Assembly (NCBI GenBank): GCA_016293915.1
Contig: JAEDCY010000012.1
Location: 1 to 64,000, forward strand
DNA from: Treponema sp.
GTDB lineage: Bacteria; Spirochaetota; Spirochaetia; Treponematales; Treponemataceae
Reading direction: 5' to 3'
DNA: 64,000 nt
The position numbers and the translations under genes are program-made. Shown piece by piece: positions 16,292 to 24,810 of the stretch (positions within the stretch are counted from its first letter, which is position 1; every line of letters begins with the position of its first letter). The notes under the pieces were generated by a model. The model searched no databases, had not been told where the DNA came from, and was given only the letters and a program-made list of their open reading frames with translations.

Positions 16292-17158
16292 CTATTTTTT
16301 CAGCAAACCGCCGAATTTAATTCCAAAACGTGAACACAGCACATTATACTGATTTTCCTCCTCAGTGTCATTAAAACCGGTAATCAGTAAGGTGGGGAAT
16401 GCCTTCCCCTCGCTCGCACTTCGTTGCTCGCTACCCCTTCTAGCGGGTGGCTCGCCCCCCGCAACGCCCCCTGCCGGCTCACAATCACCCCCCTTCTCCA
16501 GCACCTCTAAAGCGTGTCTCACAACCCCATCAACAGAGTCCACAACTTTAATGTCCGGCTCACAGGCTTCTTCAAAAACCTCAGTAAAATTCAAAAAATG
16601 AGTACAGCCAAGAATAATTACATCACAGTCCTGGCCGCGAAAAAAATCCACCGCCGGCTTTACCGCTTCAAGGCATTCTTCCCGGCTGGCAGTAAAGGCC
16701 TTGTGTTCAATAAAAGAAATCAGCTTCGGGTCCGGGCGATTTACAATCGTACAGTCGGAAGCAAACTTATTTTTCAGTTCAATATTATAAGGGTTTTCGC
16801 AGGTTGCCTTTGTAGCAAGAAGACCTATCCTTCGTTTTTTGGAAAGACTTGCCGCAAGCTTAATGGCAGGCACAGTTCCAACAAACTTCCCATCCGGGAA
16901 AGTTTCACGCAAAGCTTCCAGCGCATTTACGCTCATTGTATTACAGGCTACGACAATTACCTTTGGAGAAAACTGCAGACGGATTTTTTTAACAAGCTCA
17001 GTAACACATTTTACAACTTCTTCGTGAGTTTTTTCGCCATAGGGAAAATTTGCAGTATCAGCCACGTAGACACACTCTGTCTTTGGAGCTCGCTGCAAAA
17101 GAGTCGTCATATAAGGAATTCCGCCAACGCCGGAATCAATAAAAACAAAGTCAGTCAT
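16292..17158 (-). CDS. murI: Glutamate racemase with an in-frame repeat insertion
   Basis: 288 residues. Makes D-glutamate for peptidoglycan. Both catalytic cysteines are visible: C72 in VVACNTMS and C185 in IILGCTHF. IDSGVGG opens the first domain and VADTANFPYGEK is the substrate-loop segment. Residues about 224-256 (containing GGVAGGEPPARRGSEQRS) are extra. They are encoded by a GC-rich family C repeat whose composition differs sharply from the rest of the gene. The insert lies after the last conserved catalytic element and before the C-terminal segment, where a loop could tolerate it. The reading frame is intact, so the protein is probably made with this insert. Tightly spaced upstream of purC. 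Confidence 0.88.
   Translation of the reverse strand: MTDFVFIDSGVGGIPYMTTLLQRAPKTECVYVADTANFPYGEKTHEEVVKCVTELVKKIRLQFSPKVIVVACNTMSVNALEALRETFPDGKFVGTVPAIKLAASLSKKRRIGLLATKATCENPYNIELKNKFASDCTIVNRPDPKLISFIEHKAFTASREECLEAVKPAVDFFRGQDCDVIILGCTHFLNFTEVFEEACEPDIKVVDSVDGVVRHALEVLEKGGDCEPAGGVAGGEPPARRGSEQRSASEGKAFPTLLITGFNDTEEENQYNVLCSRFGIKFGGLLKK
16388..16490 (-). repeat. Family C GC-rich repeat inside murI
   Basis: The plus strand has CTACCCCTTCTAGCGGG and CGCCCCCCGCAACGCCCCC. It shares its layout with the block after glyA (3419-3508), including the CCCCGCAACGCCCC end. Confidence 0.7.
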
Positions 17159-17184
17159 TTTTATAATCCAATATCATCTTGCTG

Positions 17185-17268
17185 ATTCTGAAACAAGTTC
17201 AGAATGACGTTTCAGCTTCTCTTAAACAGATCCCGAGCCCTGAACTTGTTTCAGTGGTCGGGATGACA
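17185..17268. repeat. Family B palindromes upstream of murI
   Basis: ATTCTGAAACAAGTTCAGAAT at 17186-17206. A second copy, GATCCCGAGCCCTGAACTTG...GTCGGGATGAC, at about 17230-17268. Confidence 0.75.
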
Positions 17269-17269
17269 G

Positions 17270-17596
17270 TTAATTAAATAGTGCATTAAACGCGTCTTTT
17301 GCGGCATCTGCCTTGGATTTACCGGAAGAGATGCCCGGGTCAAGCCCGAGCATGACACTACTGTCATTGCCCGGCTTGACCGGGCAATCTTTACGAGCAC
17401 GGAAATAATCGCAGAAATTTCCTCTTTCCTTATCTCCTACAAACTCGGCAGAGCTTTCACGGCAGTCATTATGAGCCCCGCTTTCATAAAACTCGCAGGC
17501 CTTGCAAACATGTAAATCTGCATGACAGAAAGGACATTCGTCCCCACGTACCGGTTTTTCGATATTTATTTCTTTATGACATTTCCAGCAAATCAT
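17270..17596 (-). CDS. Small zinc-ribbon protein with in-frame repeat insertion
   Basis: 108 residues. Paired cysteines C3-x2-C6, C21-x2-C24 and C31-x2-C34, plus C45 and C62, suggest one or two structural zinc sites. A C-terminal ADAAKDAFNALF helix is typical of a small family of unknown function. Residues about 70-92 (DCPVKPGNDSS, then GLDPGISSG) are encoded by two adjacent palindromes and separate NFCDYFRARK from SKADAAKDAF. Similar GLDPGIS peptides are a familiar sign of repeat-derived coding sequence. Stands alone, divergent from the pentapeptide gene. Confidence 0.7.
   Translation of the reverse strand: MICWKCHKEINIEKPVRGDECPFCHADLHVCKACEFYESGAHNDCRESSAEFVGDKERGNFCDYFRARKDCPVKPGNDSSVMLGLDPGISSGKSKADAAKDAFNALFN
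17325..17394. repeat. B-like palindromes (GCCCGGTCAAGC type) inside the zinc-ribbon gene
   Basis: GCCCGGGTCAAGCCCGAGC and TTGCCCGGCTTGACCGGGCAA lie back to back around TGACACTACTGTCA. Related to CCGGTCAAGCCGG at 13990. Confidence 0.75.
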
Positions 17597-17641
17597 AATT
17601 ATATAGTATCATTTTTTACAACTTTCTACTATAATTAAAAT

Positions 17642-18322
17642 ATGTTCACGCAGAATAAGTGTCTTGTACATTATTGCCGCAACCTTGCTATTTCCACTTT
17701 CGATGAAGATGGAAATCTCACAGACGATAAAAACTACTGTCTTGACCATATTCCAGACCCAGGTAAATTTAAAGCAGATATTTACAAATACATTTCAGAA
17801 CACGACAAAATCGTTGGGCTTAATGCCAGCGGTCTCTTATTCTCAAACATTGATTTTTCAAATAAAAAATTCTACGGTTGTACTTTTACAAACTGCACTT
17901 TCAACAACATCAGTTCAAGTAATGTAGTTTTACGCATGTGTATTTTTGATTTTGCAATTTTCAACGACTGCAGCTTTATCAAAAGTAATTCATTATTTAC
18001 AAGCTTTTCCGGAGCAACCTTTACACATACACTTTTTACTTCCAGTGATATAATTCAAAGTAATTTCAACGGAATTAAAGCTTATCAGTCTTCTTTTGAT
18101 GATTCGGATCTTTTCAATTCACGCTTTATTGCTTCAACTTTGATAGACACATCATTCAGAAACTGCAACCTCAAAAAATCACTTTTCTATGATTCAATAA
18201 GAACAAACGTTTCGTTCAAGATGTCAAATACACGAGAAGCACTTTTTACTCCGCAGGGAAAAACTGCAATTGAACAGGATCTTTCGTTCGGAAATTCTAT
18301 TGTAGACGGAGACCGCTTATGA
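17642..18322 (+). CDS. Pentapeptide-repeat protein with N-terminal zinc-knuckle-like motif
   Basis: 226 residues. The first 36 residues carry C-x4-C and, after NLTDDKNY, C-x2-H (CLVHYC and CLDH), a plausible small zinc site. From about residue 65 the chain consists of five-residue turns with F or L at the centre (FSNIDFSNKKFYGCTFTNC, then repeats such as SLFTSFSGATF and SSFDDSDLFNSRF). These should fold as a right-handed quadrilateral beta-helix. Cellular role unknown; pentapeptide proteins act as scaffolds or DNA mimics. The stop overlaps the next start (ATGA), so it is coupled to the metallo-hydrolase gene. Confidence 0.8.
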   Translation: MFTQNKCLVHYCRNLAISTFDEDGNLTDDKNYCLDHIPDPGKFKADIYKYISEHDKIVGLNASGLLFSNIDFSNKKFYGCTFTNCTFNNISSSNVVLRMCIFDFAIFNDCSFIKSNSLFTSFSGATFTHTLFTSSDIIQSNFNGIKAYQSSFDDSDLFNSRFIASTLIDTSFRNCNLKKSLFYDSIRTNVSFKMSNTREALFTPQGKTAIEQDLSFGNSIVDGDRL

Positions 18323-18918
18323 AAGTTTACTTCCATTTGAACCTTGGTGGTTTTTCAAACTGCTACATCGTCGTAAACGAAAAGACCTCAGAAGCAATCA
18401 TAATCGATCCTGGAAAAATTACCGAAGAAATAATTTCACGAATCGAAGACAACCACTTAAAACTTATTGCTGTTTTGATTACACATAATCATGGCTCACA
18501 CGCCGGAGGTCTTCATACTCTTCGAAAAATCTATTCTCCCAAAATTCTTGCTGCCGACTGGGAAGTTGCCGGAGAAAATACAACCGTTATTTCTGGAGAC
18601 GGAACTGTCAGACTTGCAAAAATGATTGTACGCTACATGTCGGTTCCAGGACATACTTCAGATTCAGTTGTTTATCAGATAGGAAACATTCTTTTTACCG
18701 GCGACATTCTTTCTGCCGGAGAAATAGGAAGTACAAACTCAAGTTATTCAGAATATATCTTAAAATCAAATATCGAAAAAAAGATTTTCTCGCAGCAGGA
18801 TAATGTGATTTTAATGCCGGGACACGGACCTCCGACAACACTCGGAGCTGTAAAAGCCTTTACTGCAGACTTTCAGAAAATGATTCAAAGTCCGCAGAAC
18901 GACCGGGTAAGAAACTAA
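18319..18918 (+). CDS. Metallo-beta-lactamase-fold hydrolase, glyoxalase II-like
   Basis: 199 residues. Metal-site elements in order: H56 and H58 with H61 in THNHGSHAGG, H112 in PGHTSDS, D129 in LFTGDIL and a final His in MPGHGPPTT. In most family members the first motif is HxHxDH; here the Asp position is Ser60. That could weaken the second metal site. Likely a cytoplasmic thioester or lactone hydrolase. Overlaps the pentapeptide gene by 4 bp. Followed by three family A hairpins and a convergent gene. Confidence 0.85.
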   Translation: MKVYFHLNLGGFSNCYIVVNEKTSEAIIIDPGKITEEIISRIEDNHLKLIAVLITHNHGSHAGGLHTLRKIYSPKILAADWEVAGENTTVISGDGTVRLAKMIVRYMSVPGHTSDSVVYQIGNILFTGDILSAGEIGSTNSSYSEYILKSNIEKKIFSQQDNVILMPGHGPPTTLGAVKAFTADFQKMIQSPQNDRVRN

Positions 18919-19029
18919 GGTGGTTTCGATACGCCCTTCGGGCTACTCAACCACCGGTGATTGAGTAGCCCGAAGGGCGTATCGAAACCACCGGTGATTG
19001 AGTGCCGCGAAGCGGTATATCGAAATCAC
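18919..19029. repeat. Three family A hairpins between convergent genes
   Basis: 18919-18955 (reverse), 18956-18992 (forward) and 18993-19029 (forward). The first two share the apical stem GCCC/GGGC. The third has GCCGC/GCGGT. Confidence 0.85.
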
Positions 19030-19032
19030 ATG

Positions 19033-20877
19033 TTATCTATTTACAAGAGCAATATTACCGCAAACTATTCCGTACTTATCGAATACAAAATCATTGAGTG
19101 CGGTTGCAGCATCTTCAAAGCCCCTTCCCTCTGTTTTTATGATGTAAGAAGCAAGTTGTGGTGTAAACTCAATTACAGTACTGCGGTTTGCAAGATGAAC
19201 AAAATACTTTGCAACCTCAGAAAGCCTCTGCTGCATTATGTAGGCCATAAACTCGTTATGCATAAGATATTCATCATTAGTATCGTAACCAAGAGAAGGC
19301 TGAGACTTAAAATAATCTATAAGGAAGTCTCGCGAAGTCGGATCAAAAGTGTAGAAAACAGCAGAAACATAATTACGGAATTCTGCATCTCGGAAGAAAA
19401 TTGTATGCCAGCCTTCGTGTGCTAAAAGATTTGTGCGGCTCCAGCCAGGAGTTTCGCGTGAAATAGAAACAAGCCCGCCTTCATTTGCCTTCACATAAAT
19501 CCCGTCATCTTCAAAAAGTCCGTTATGAATCAAAATACGTTTGAGAAGAAGCTCCTCTTCATTAAGAGTAAAATTGAGTTCAGTTGCTTTGTTGAAAAAT
19601 CTTGCCATTGATTCAGCACTGTAATCATGAGCATTATAGCCGTGCATGTCACCAAGTTCTTCGTTTGTTAAAAGCTTACCTTTATACCCCTGCTTTTCAA
19701 CAAAGAAGGCAAGTCTGCGGAAAAGTCTGTCCTGAACTTCATAATTTCTGGTGTCAAAAAAGAGAATCTGGGGAAAACGGTCCCATTCGTAAATTTCATA
19801 ATCTGCGGTTCGCCACTGACTTGTTTTGTAATTTAGAATAAGCCCCGGGTCTGTACGAATCGGATCCAGAACTTCTTTACCACTGACTTTTGTTCCCCGC
19901 ATTATAAGTGATTCAACGCATTCCGAATTATCGGTAAATTCAGTACGTGAAAACGGGGTATTGAGGGCGCCGGTTGGAATTATAAGTTCACGGGCAGTTG
20001 CAACATTATTAAGATAAAGCTTTTCTCCGCCTACATTCATCTGAACTTTTACAGAGTGCTCTTTTGTCGTTTTGTTTTCAGGATTTTCAGAAAGCAAAAC
20101 ACGATATTCTGGCAATGACTGTCTTTGATTACTCTGAACAGGAAAAATCATAGAGCTTCCTGAAAAATCAAAGCTCTTATTTTCAAAGTCTATTAAACCA
20201 CCATTGCAGGCAAAACCATAATAAGGAATCTCTTTACTTACATCAAAACCAATTTCGGCAGGAACAACACAGGCTGCGATTACACGACATCTGATTGTAG
20301 AATAAACAAAAAAACCTTCCGGTATATATTTTTCTATATTGTCATTTTTCTGAACTGCAAAAGAAAGGTCAAAAAGTTCAGGAGCTTTTTTTTCATCAGC
20401 CTGTACCTGAATTCTTTTTATATCCGGATATTTTTTCTTTATAAACTTTCCATTAATTGTAAAATCATCTCCAGTCAAAAAACCATAACGTAATACAGTT
20501 TCTGCATCTGAAGCAAGAAGCTGCTTCTGTTTTTTTGTAGGCATCATCTGCAGGCAGATTGTAAGGGCAACACTTCCCTTTTCCTGATAGGTTTTATAAA
20601 AATATTCTTTCTGTTCTTGAGTAAATTTAAAATTTGCATATTCATTACTTACAGTTCCTTTTGTTGCTGCAGAATCAAGAGCATAGAGGCGTGAGATTTC
20701 ATCCGAGCTATAAACAATTCGAACGGCAGATTTATTTTTATTTACAAGAAGCACGATTCCAGCTGTAAGATCCATTAAAAGAAAAACAATAACAATAATA
20801 GAAAGAATCAGCTGTGATTTTGTCATTTGCGGCCATTTGATATTTTGCAGTTTTAAATTCACTCTAGGCAGTTTCAT
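19033..20877 (-). CDS. Membrane-anchored protein with HEGWH metalloprotease-like motif
   Basis: 614 residues. One membrane segment near the N-terminus (about 23-46, LILSIIVIVFLLMDLTAG) places most of the chain outside the cytoplasm. I recognise no named family. HEGWH at 487-491, preceded by LLA, matches the zinc-protease pattern HExxH. About 50 residues later, HNEFMAYIMQQ could supply the third zinc ligand Glu, as in gluzincins. The large middle part (about 80-460) has no motif I know. Monocistronic, convergent with the metallo-hydrolase gene. The start is an ATG with a weak upstream GGAGT-like sequence; the protein is intact. Activity is unproven. Confidence 0.6.
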   Translation of the reverse strand: MKLPRVNLKLQNIKWPQMTKSQLILSIIVIVFLLMDLTAGIVLLVNKNKSAVRIVYSSDEISRLYALDSAATKGTVSNEYANFKFTQEQKEYFYKTYQEKGSVALTICLQMMPTKKQKQLLASDAETVLRYGFLTGDDFTINGKFIKKKYPDIKRIQVQADEKKAPELFDLSFAVQKNDNIEKYIPEGFFVYSTIRCRVIAACVVPAEIGFDVSKEIPYYGFACNGGLIDFENKSFDFSGSSMIFPVQSNQRQSLPEYRVLLSENPENKTTKEHSVKVQMNVGGEKLYLNNVATARELIIPTGALNTPFSRTEFTDNSECVESLIMRGTKVSGKEVLDPIRTDPGLILNYKTSQWRTADYEIYEWDRFPQILFFDTRNYEVQDRLFRRLAFFVEKQGYKGKLLTNEELGDMHGYNAHDYSAESMARFFNKATELNFTLNEEELLLKRILIHNGLFEDDGIYVKANEGGLVSISRETPGWSRTNLLAHEGWHTIFFRDAEFRNYVSAVFYTFDPTSRDFLIDYFKSQPSLGYDTNDEYLMHNEFMAYIMQQRLSEVAKYFVHLANRSTVIEFTPQLASYIIKTEGRGFEDAATALNDFVFDKYGIVCGNIALVNR

Positions 20878-20921
20878 ACACGAAACTATACCAAATAATC
20901 AAAAAAAGTTATACTCCTTTT

Positions 20922-21359
20922 ATGACCGTATTACTTCCACATTCTACAGAAGAAATCCGTCTCTATGATTTTCAAAAAGAACTAATCAGCGGACTTTTTG
21001 CAGAAGAAAGAATTATCTACGCTGCATTCCCTCTCTGGATTGAACTTGGTGCTTTTGATATTTCAGAAAAAAACACAATAAAAAAAGTTGAAATGGAAGA
21101 AATTGTCTTTACTGACAAGAATATTTTTTGCCCTGTAAAAATTGAAATTAAAAATAAAGATGAATTTCATACAGTCGAATCAAAAATACCTTTAATTTGT
21201 GTAAAAAGCGGAAAGCCTTTTTCTGATGAAGACCAAAAAATTGCCCTGCAAAAAAAATTGCCGGTAAAACAGCTTAAGGTTTTTCGGCTTGGTCTTGTGC
21301 AGGAGGAAGGTCCGCACGCAAAAAGTATTTCGAAGTATGTGTGGTGCAAACTAAAATAA
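20922..21359 (+). CDS. Hypothetical cytoplasmic protein
   Basis: 145 residues, no signal peptide or membrane segment, charged and Lys/Glu-rich. No family recognised. The frame is intact with typical codon use, so it is probably real. Divergent from the HEGWH protein gene (44 bp between starts). Followed by two family A hairpins and the convergent ilvN gene. Confidence 0.55.
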   Translation: MTVLLPHSTEEIRLYDFQKELISGLFAEERIIYAAFPLWIELGAFDISEKNTIKKVEMEEIVFTDKNIFCPVKIEIKNKDEFHTVESKIPLICVKSGKPFSDEDQKIALQKKLPVKQLKVFRLGLVQEEGPHAKSISKYVWCKLK

Positions 21360-21362
21360 TAT

Positions 21363-21435
21363 GTGGTTTCGATACGGCCCAAGGTCTACTCAACCACCGA
21401 TGGTTGAGAACCCTCGAAGCGAGTGTATCGAAAAC
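21363..21435. repeat. Inverted pair of family A hairpins between convergent genes
   Basis: Reverse copy 21363-21398 and forward copy 21399-21435. The forward copy has apical stem CTCGAAGCGAG. Confidence 0.8.
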
Positions 21436-21438
21436 ATT

Positions 21439-21927
21439 TTACATCACTCCACTGCCGCGGTCGAGTGATGTTAGACCTGTTCTTACGTATTCAAGAATTC
21501 CGTAAGGCTCCAGCAGGCGCAGAAGACTTTCAACCTTCTCTTCACTTCCGGTAATTTCTATAATAACTGATTCAAGGCTTACGTCCACGATGCGCGCTTT
21601 GTAGATGTCGGCGGTTTCGATAATTGTTCCGCGGTTACTTGCTTCGGCGCGAACCTTAATGAGAGACATTTCGCGCTGTACAGAACTCGAAGTTTCACAC
21701 TTTTTGATTGCAATTACTTCTTCGAGTTTTGCAAGCTGCTTTTGAATCTGATCAAGAATATGCTCATCGCCCTTTACAACAATTGTCATACGACTCTGCT
21801 CAGGATTGTTAGTTGCACAAACTGTAAGCGAATCGATGTTATAACCGCGGCGGCTGAAAAGCCCTGAAACACGGCTGAGTACACCAGTTTTATTTTCTAC
21901 TAAAACACTAAGTACGTATTTTTCCAT
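21439..21927 (-). CDS. ilvN: Acetolactate synthase small (regulatory) subunit
   Basis: 162 residues. An N-terminal ACT domain (YVLSVLVENKTGVLSRVSGLFSRRGYNIDSLTV) is followed by the C-terminal regulatory domain (LIKVRAEASNRGTI...ITGSEEKVESLLRLLEPYGILEYVRTG). It confers valine feedback control and stimulates the catalytic subunit, whose gene is not in this window. Lies 58 bp downstream of thrA, across a small AGCTAATAGCT-type palindrome. Confidence 0.93.
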   Translation of the reverse strand: MEKYVLSVLVENKTGVLSRVSGLFSRRGYNIDSLTVCATNNPEQSRMTIVVKGDEHILDQIQKQLAKLEEVIAIKKCETSSSVQREMSLIKVRAEASNRGTIIETADIYKARIVDVSLESVIIEITGSEEKVESLLRLLEPYGILEYVRTGLTSLDRGSGVM

Positions 21928-21939
21928 TTTTTACTCCAA

Positions 21940-21980
21940 AAAAGCTAATAGCTAAAAGCTAATAGCTATTAGCTTTTTCA
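21940..21980. terminator. Palindromic AGCTAATAGCT block between thrA and ilvN
   Basis: AAAAAGCTAATAGCTAAAAGC and its complement CTATTAGCTTTTT form a hairpin. It is a simple-repeat block that may attenuate transcription into ilvN. Confidence 0.5.
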
Positions 21981-21985
21981 TAAAA

Positions 21986-24490
21986 CTATCTCTCAGGGTT
22001 AAAAGAAACCGTACGCAGAATATCTCCGAATACACCGGCGGCAGTTACGCCTGCACCGGCACCGTATCCGCGGACTGTCAAAGGAATCGGCTGGTAACGC
22101 TCTGTGTAGAATACAAAGGCGTTTTCACCACCCTTTACGCTGTACAAAGGATCATCCTGACCTACTTCCATCATACCAACGCTAACCTTACCGTCTTTGA
22201 TTGTGGCTCCCATGCGGAGTACCTTGCCCTTCTTTTTGAGGTCGGCAATTTTCTTTGCAAAGTAATCATCAACCTGTGGAAGCTTCTTGAGGAACTCTTC
22301 AACTGTTCCGCTTGAATCAAAAGAATCCGGGAATACCTTGAACATCTGAATGTCAGAAAGCTCAATGTCGTAACCAGACTCGCGGGCAATGATAAGTCCC
22401 TTGCGGGCAACGTCCATTCCGTTCAGATCATCGCGTGGGTCCGGCTCTGTGTAGCGCAGTTCTTTTGCTTCAAGCACTGCCTTGCTGAAAGGAATGCCCT
22501 CGTCGAGTTTTCCAAAAATATAAGAAAGAGAACCGGACATAATACCGTTAAAGCTTTCAAGCTTATCTCCGGATTTATAAAGATTCTGCAATGTATCGAT
22601 AATAGGAAGTCCGGCACCAACGTTTGTCTCATAAAGGAAGCGGCGGTGCATCTTGTTTGCAGTGCGGCGAAGCTCGTGGTAGAACTTGATATCCATAGAG
22701 TTTGCACGTTTGTTTGGAGTTGCAATGCTCATACCGGCATTAAGGATGTCGAGGTAGCGCTCCGGCAAATCATAAGATGCTGTACAATCAACAAATACAG
22801 GATTGAGCGGCTTCTTCTCTTTTACAAACTTGATGATGTCATCAACATTCTGATTTGAATTGAATGGGAAGTCCGGCTTTTTCATCTGGTCGCGCCAGTT
22901 TGAAAGGTCAAGTCCATCTTCATTCAAAATCATACCGTCGATTGTTGTAATACAAAGAACCTTGATATCAACGTTTTCTTTAAGCAGCTTCTCGCGCTGG
23001 TCGCGGATCTGGTCTATCATTGTTCCACCGATAGTTCCGGCACCAAAAGCAAACACTTCGATTGTCTGAGCTGTGTGGAAGAAGAACTGATGAACGGCAC
23101 GAACGGCAGTATCAGCATATTCATTTTCGATAACGGCAGAAATACAGCGCTCTGAACTACCCTGAGCAATGGCGAGAATATTGATATCCTGACTTGAAAG
23201 AGCATTGAGGAACTTGCACGCAACACCGCGGTTAGCAATCATGCCGTCGCCTACAACGCTTACAATTGCACAATCCTTGCGAACATCAATTGCATCAATC
23301 AACTTTTCGCGGATTTCAAGCTCAAACTTGGCTTCAAGAGCATCTCTTACAAGGTCTGCCTCGCTGTCGCGTACACAGAAAGAAATTGTATATTCAGAAG
23401 AAGACTGAGTAATCAAAAGAATAGAAGAACCGGTACCAGAAACAGCAGAGAAAATCTTACTTGCCATACCGGTACGACCGCGCATCAGAGAACCACCCAC
23501 ACTAATCATGCTTACATGCTTGAGTGAAGAAATTCCACAGATGCTTGACTTTCCACGACTTTCGAAAGGTCCCTTACCAATGCGTGTACCACGGGCACTT
23601 GGATTGTGACTGTTCAAGCTCCAGGCTTCAATTCCCTTTGCCTGAAGAGGTGCAATTGTTTTTGGATGAAGAACCTTAGAACCAAAGAAAGAAAGCTCCA
23701 TAGCTTCTTCATAAGACATATCGTCTACGAGGATTGCGTCTTTTACAACGCGAGGATCTGCAGTATAAACACCGTCAACATCAGTCCAGAACTCAACGCG
23801 CTTTACGCGAAGGCTTGCACCAATAATTGCAGCAGAGAAATCTGAACCGTTGCGGCCAAGAAGTCCCATAACAGGCTTAGTTCCGTGTCCGCCAGACCAG
23901 GTACAGATAAAGCCCGGGAACAAAAGAATGCGGGTCTGCTGAGGAGAAGCGCCGTCACGGAATGGAGCACATGCTTCGTTACATGCAGAATAATCAGCTT
24001 CACCCTCTTTCTGATTTCCAGTAGTGAAAACAAACTTGCGGCTGTCGAGGAAGATTACGCTCTGCTTTTTTGCGAGCAGAACATTTTCCATAATAGGTGC
24101 TGAAAGAAGCTCTCCCATACCCATAATGCGGCAGTGAACAGTATCAGGACATTCGCCGAATGAAACACAGCCGGCGAGTAATTTTTCAAGTTCAGTAAAA
24201 TTAGGCTCAAGACGAGCCATTGTTTTTTCTGCATCAAAGCCAGGAAGCTTAGACTGCAGTTCAAGACAAATTTCGTTATGAGTGTTACGGATGTCGTTTA
24301 CGTAATTGGTTCCGGCAATTCCACCGGTACAAGCGTCGATTGCAGATTGTAATGTATTTGAAACACCAGCTGCCGCGCTTACGACAACAGAAAGACGGTC
24401 TTCCTTGGCACGAGAAATGATAATCTCGCTGGAAGCCAGAATACGGCGGGCGTTGGCCATTGATGTGCCGCCGAACTTAAGAGTAATCAT
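21986..24490 (-). CDS. thrA: Bifunctional aspartokinase / homoserine dehydrogenase
   Basis: 834 residues from the ATG at 24490, which has GAAGGT upstream and gives the family start MITLKFGGTSMANA. A longer frame to 24592 runs through a repeat and should be ignored. Aspartokinase domain about 1-290 (KFGGTS, SAAAGVSNTL, LLGRNGSDFSAAIIG), two ACT-type regulatory segments about 300-450, and homoserine dehydrogenase about 460-834 (FAFGAGTIGGT, VDCTASYD, TPNKRANSM, NVGAGLPIIDTL). It catalyses the first and third steps from aspartate towards threonine and methionine, and the ACT part suggests threonine control. The final GAGAGVTAAGVFGDIL is normal for the family. Confidence 0.95.
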   Translation of the reverse strand: MITLKFGGTSMANARRILASSEIIISRAKEDRLSVVVSAAAGVSNTLQSAIDACTGGIAGTNYVNDIRNTHNEICLELQSKLPGFDAEKTMARLEPNFTELEKLLAGCVSFGECPDTVHCRIMGMGELLSAPIMENVLLAKKQSVIFLDSRKFVFTTGNQKEGEADYSACNEACAPFRDGASPQQTRILLFPGFICTWSGGHGTKPVMGLLGRNGSDFSAAIIGASLRVKRVEFWTDVDGVYTADPRVVKDAILVDDMSYEEAMELSFFGSKVLHPKTIAPLQAKGIEAWSLNSHNPSARGTRIGKGPFESRGKSSICGISSLKHVSMISVGGSLMRGRTGMASKIFSAVSGTGSSILLITQSSSEYTISFCVRDSEADLVRDALEAKFELEIREKLIDAIDVRKDCAIVSVVGDGMIANRGVACKFLNALSSQDINILAIAQGSSERCISAVIENEYADTAVRAVHQFFFHTAQTIEVFAFGAGTIGGTMIDQIRDQREKLLKENVDIKVLCITTIDGMILNEDGLDLSNWRDQMKKPDFPFNSNQNVDDIIKFVKEKKPLNPVFVDCTASYDLPERYLDILNAGMSIATPNKRANSMDIKFYHELRRTANKMHRRFLYETNVGAGLPIIDTLQNLYKSGDKLESFNGIMSGSLSYIFGKLDEGIPFSKAVLEAKELRYTEPDPRDDLNGMDVARKGLIIARESGYDIELSDIQMFKVFPDSFDSSGTVEEFLKKLPQVDDYFAKKIADLKKKGKVLRMGATIKDGKVSVGMMEVGQDDPLYSVKGGENAFVFYTERYQPIPLTVRGYGAGAGVTAAGVFGDILRTVSFNPER

Positions 24491-24547
24491 AAATACCTTC
24501 TCGCTGAAAACCGCAATTTCCCCGAACATCCGGGCGAGCAAAACAAT

Positions 24548-24692
24548 CACTGTCATCCTGAACTTAGGGAGCGGCACTGCGTAGCAGGGCAAAAACAGTC
24601 CAGTGGACTGTTTTTAGCGAGTCTCCGAGCAGCTATGCTGCGAAGGTTCAGGATCTGTTCTAATAGATTCCGAAACAAGTTCGGAATGACAG
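24548..24692. repeat. Long form of family B (family E core inside a B palindrome) plus a short copy
   Basis: GTCATCCTGAACTTA, then a core with AAAAACAGTCCAGTGGACTG, GCGAGTCTCCGAGCAGC and TATGCTGCGAAG, then GTTCAGGATC. The outer arms pair as in ordinary B copies and the core replaces the loop. A short copy, ATTCCGAAACAAGTTCGGAAT, follows at about 24668. The rest of 24491-24810 holds no gene that I can see. Confidence 0.75.
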
Positions 24693-24810
24693 TTGATTGC
24701 AAAGTCGGTTGTCAGCTGTTGTAAAAATTATTACTTATTATAGTAGTGATTTATACAAAAAATGGCAATGTGTTTAAATAGATTGCCGCGGACTTCACAG
24801 CAATCTACAT

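Noticed and set aside
24491..24592. N-terminal extension of thrA
   Set aside because: The extra codons lie in a family B/E repeat and upstream DNA; the aspartokinase start motif and a ribosome-binding site mark 24490.
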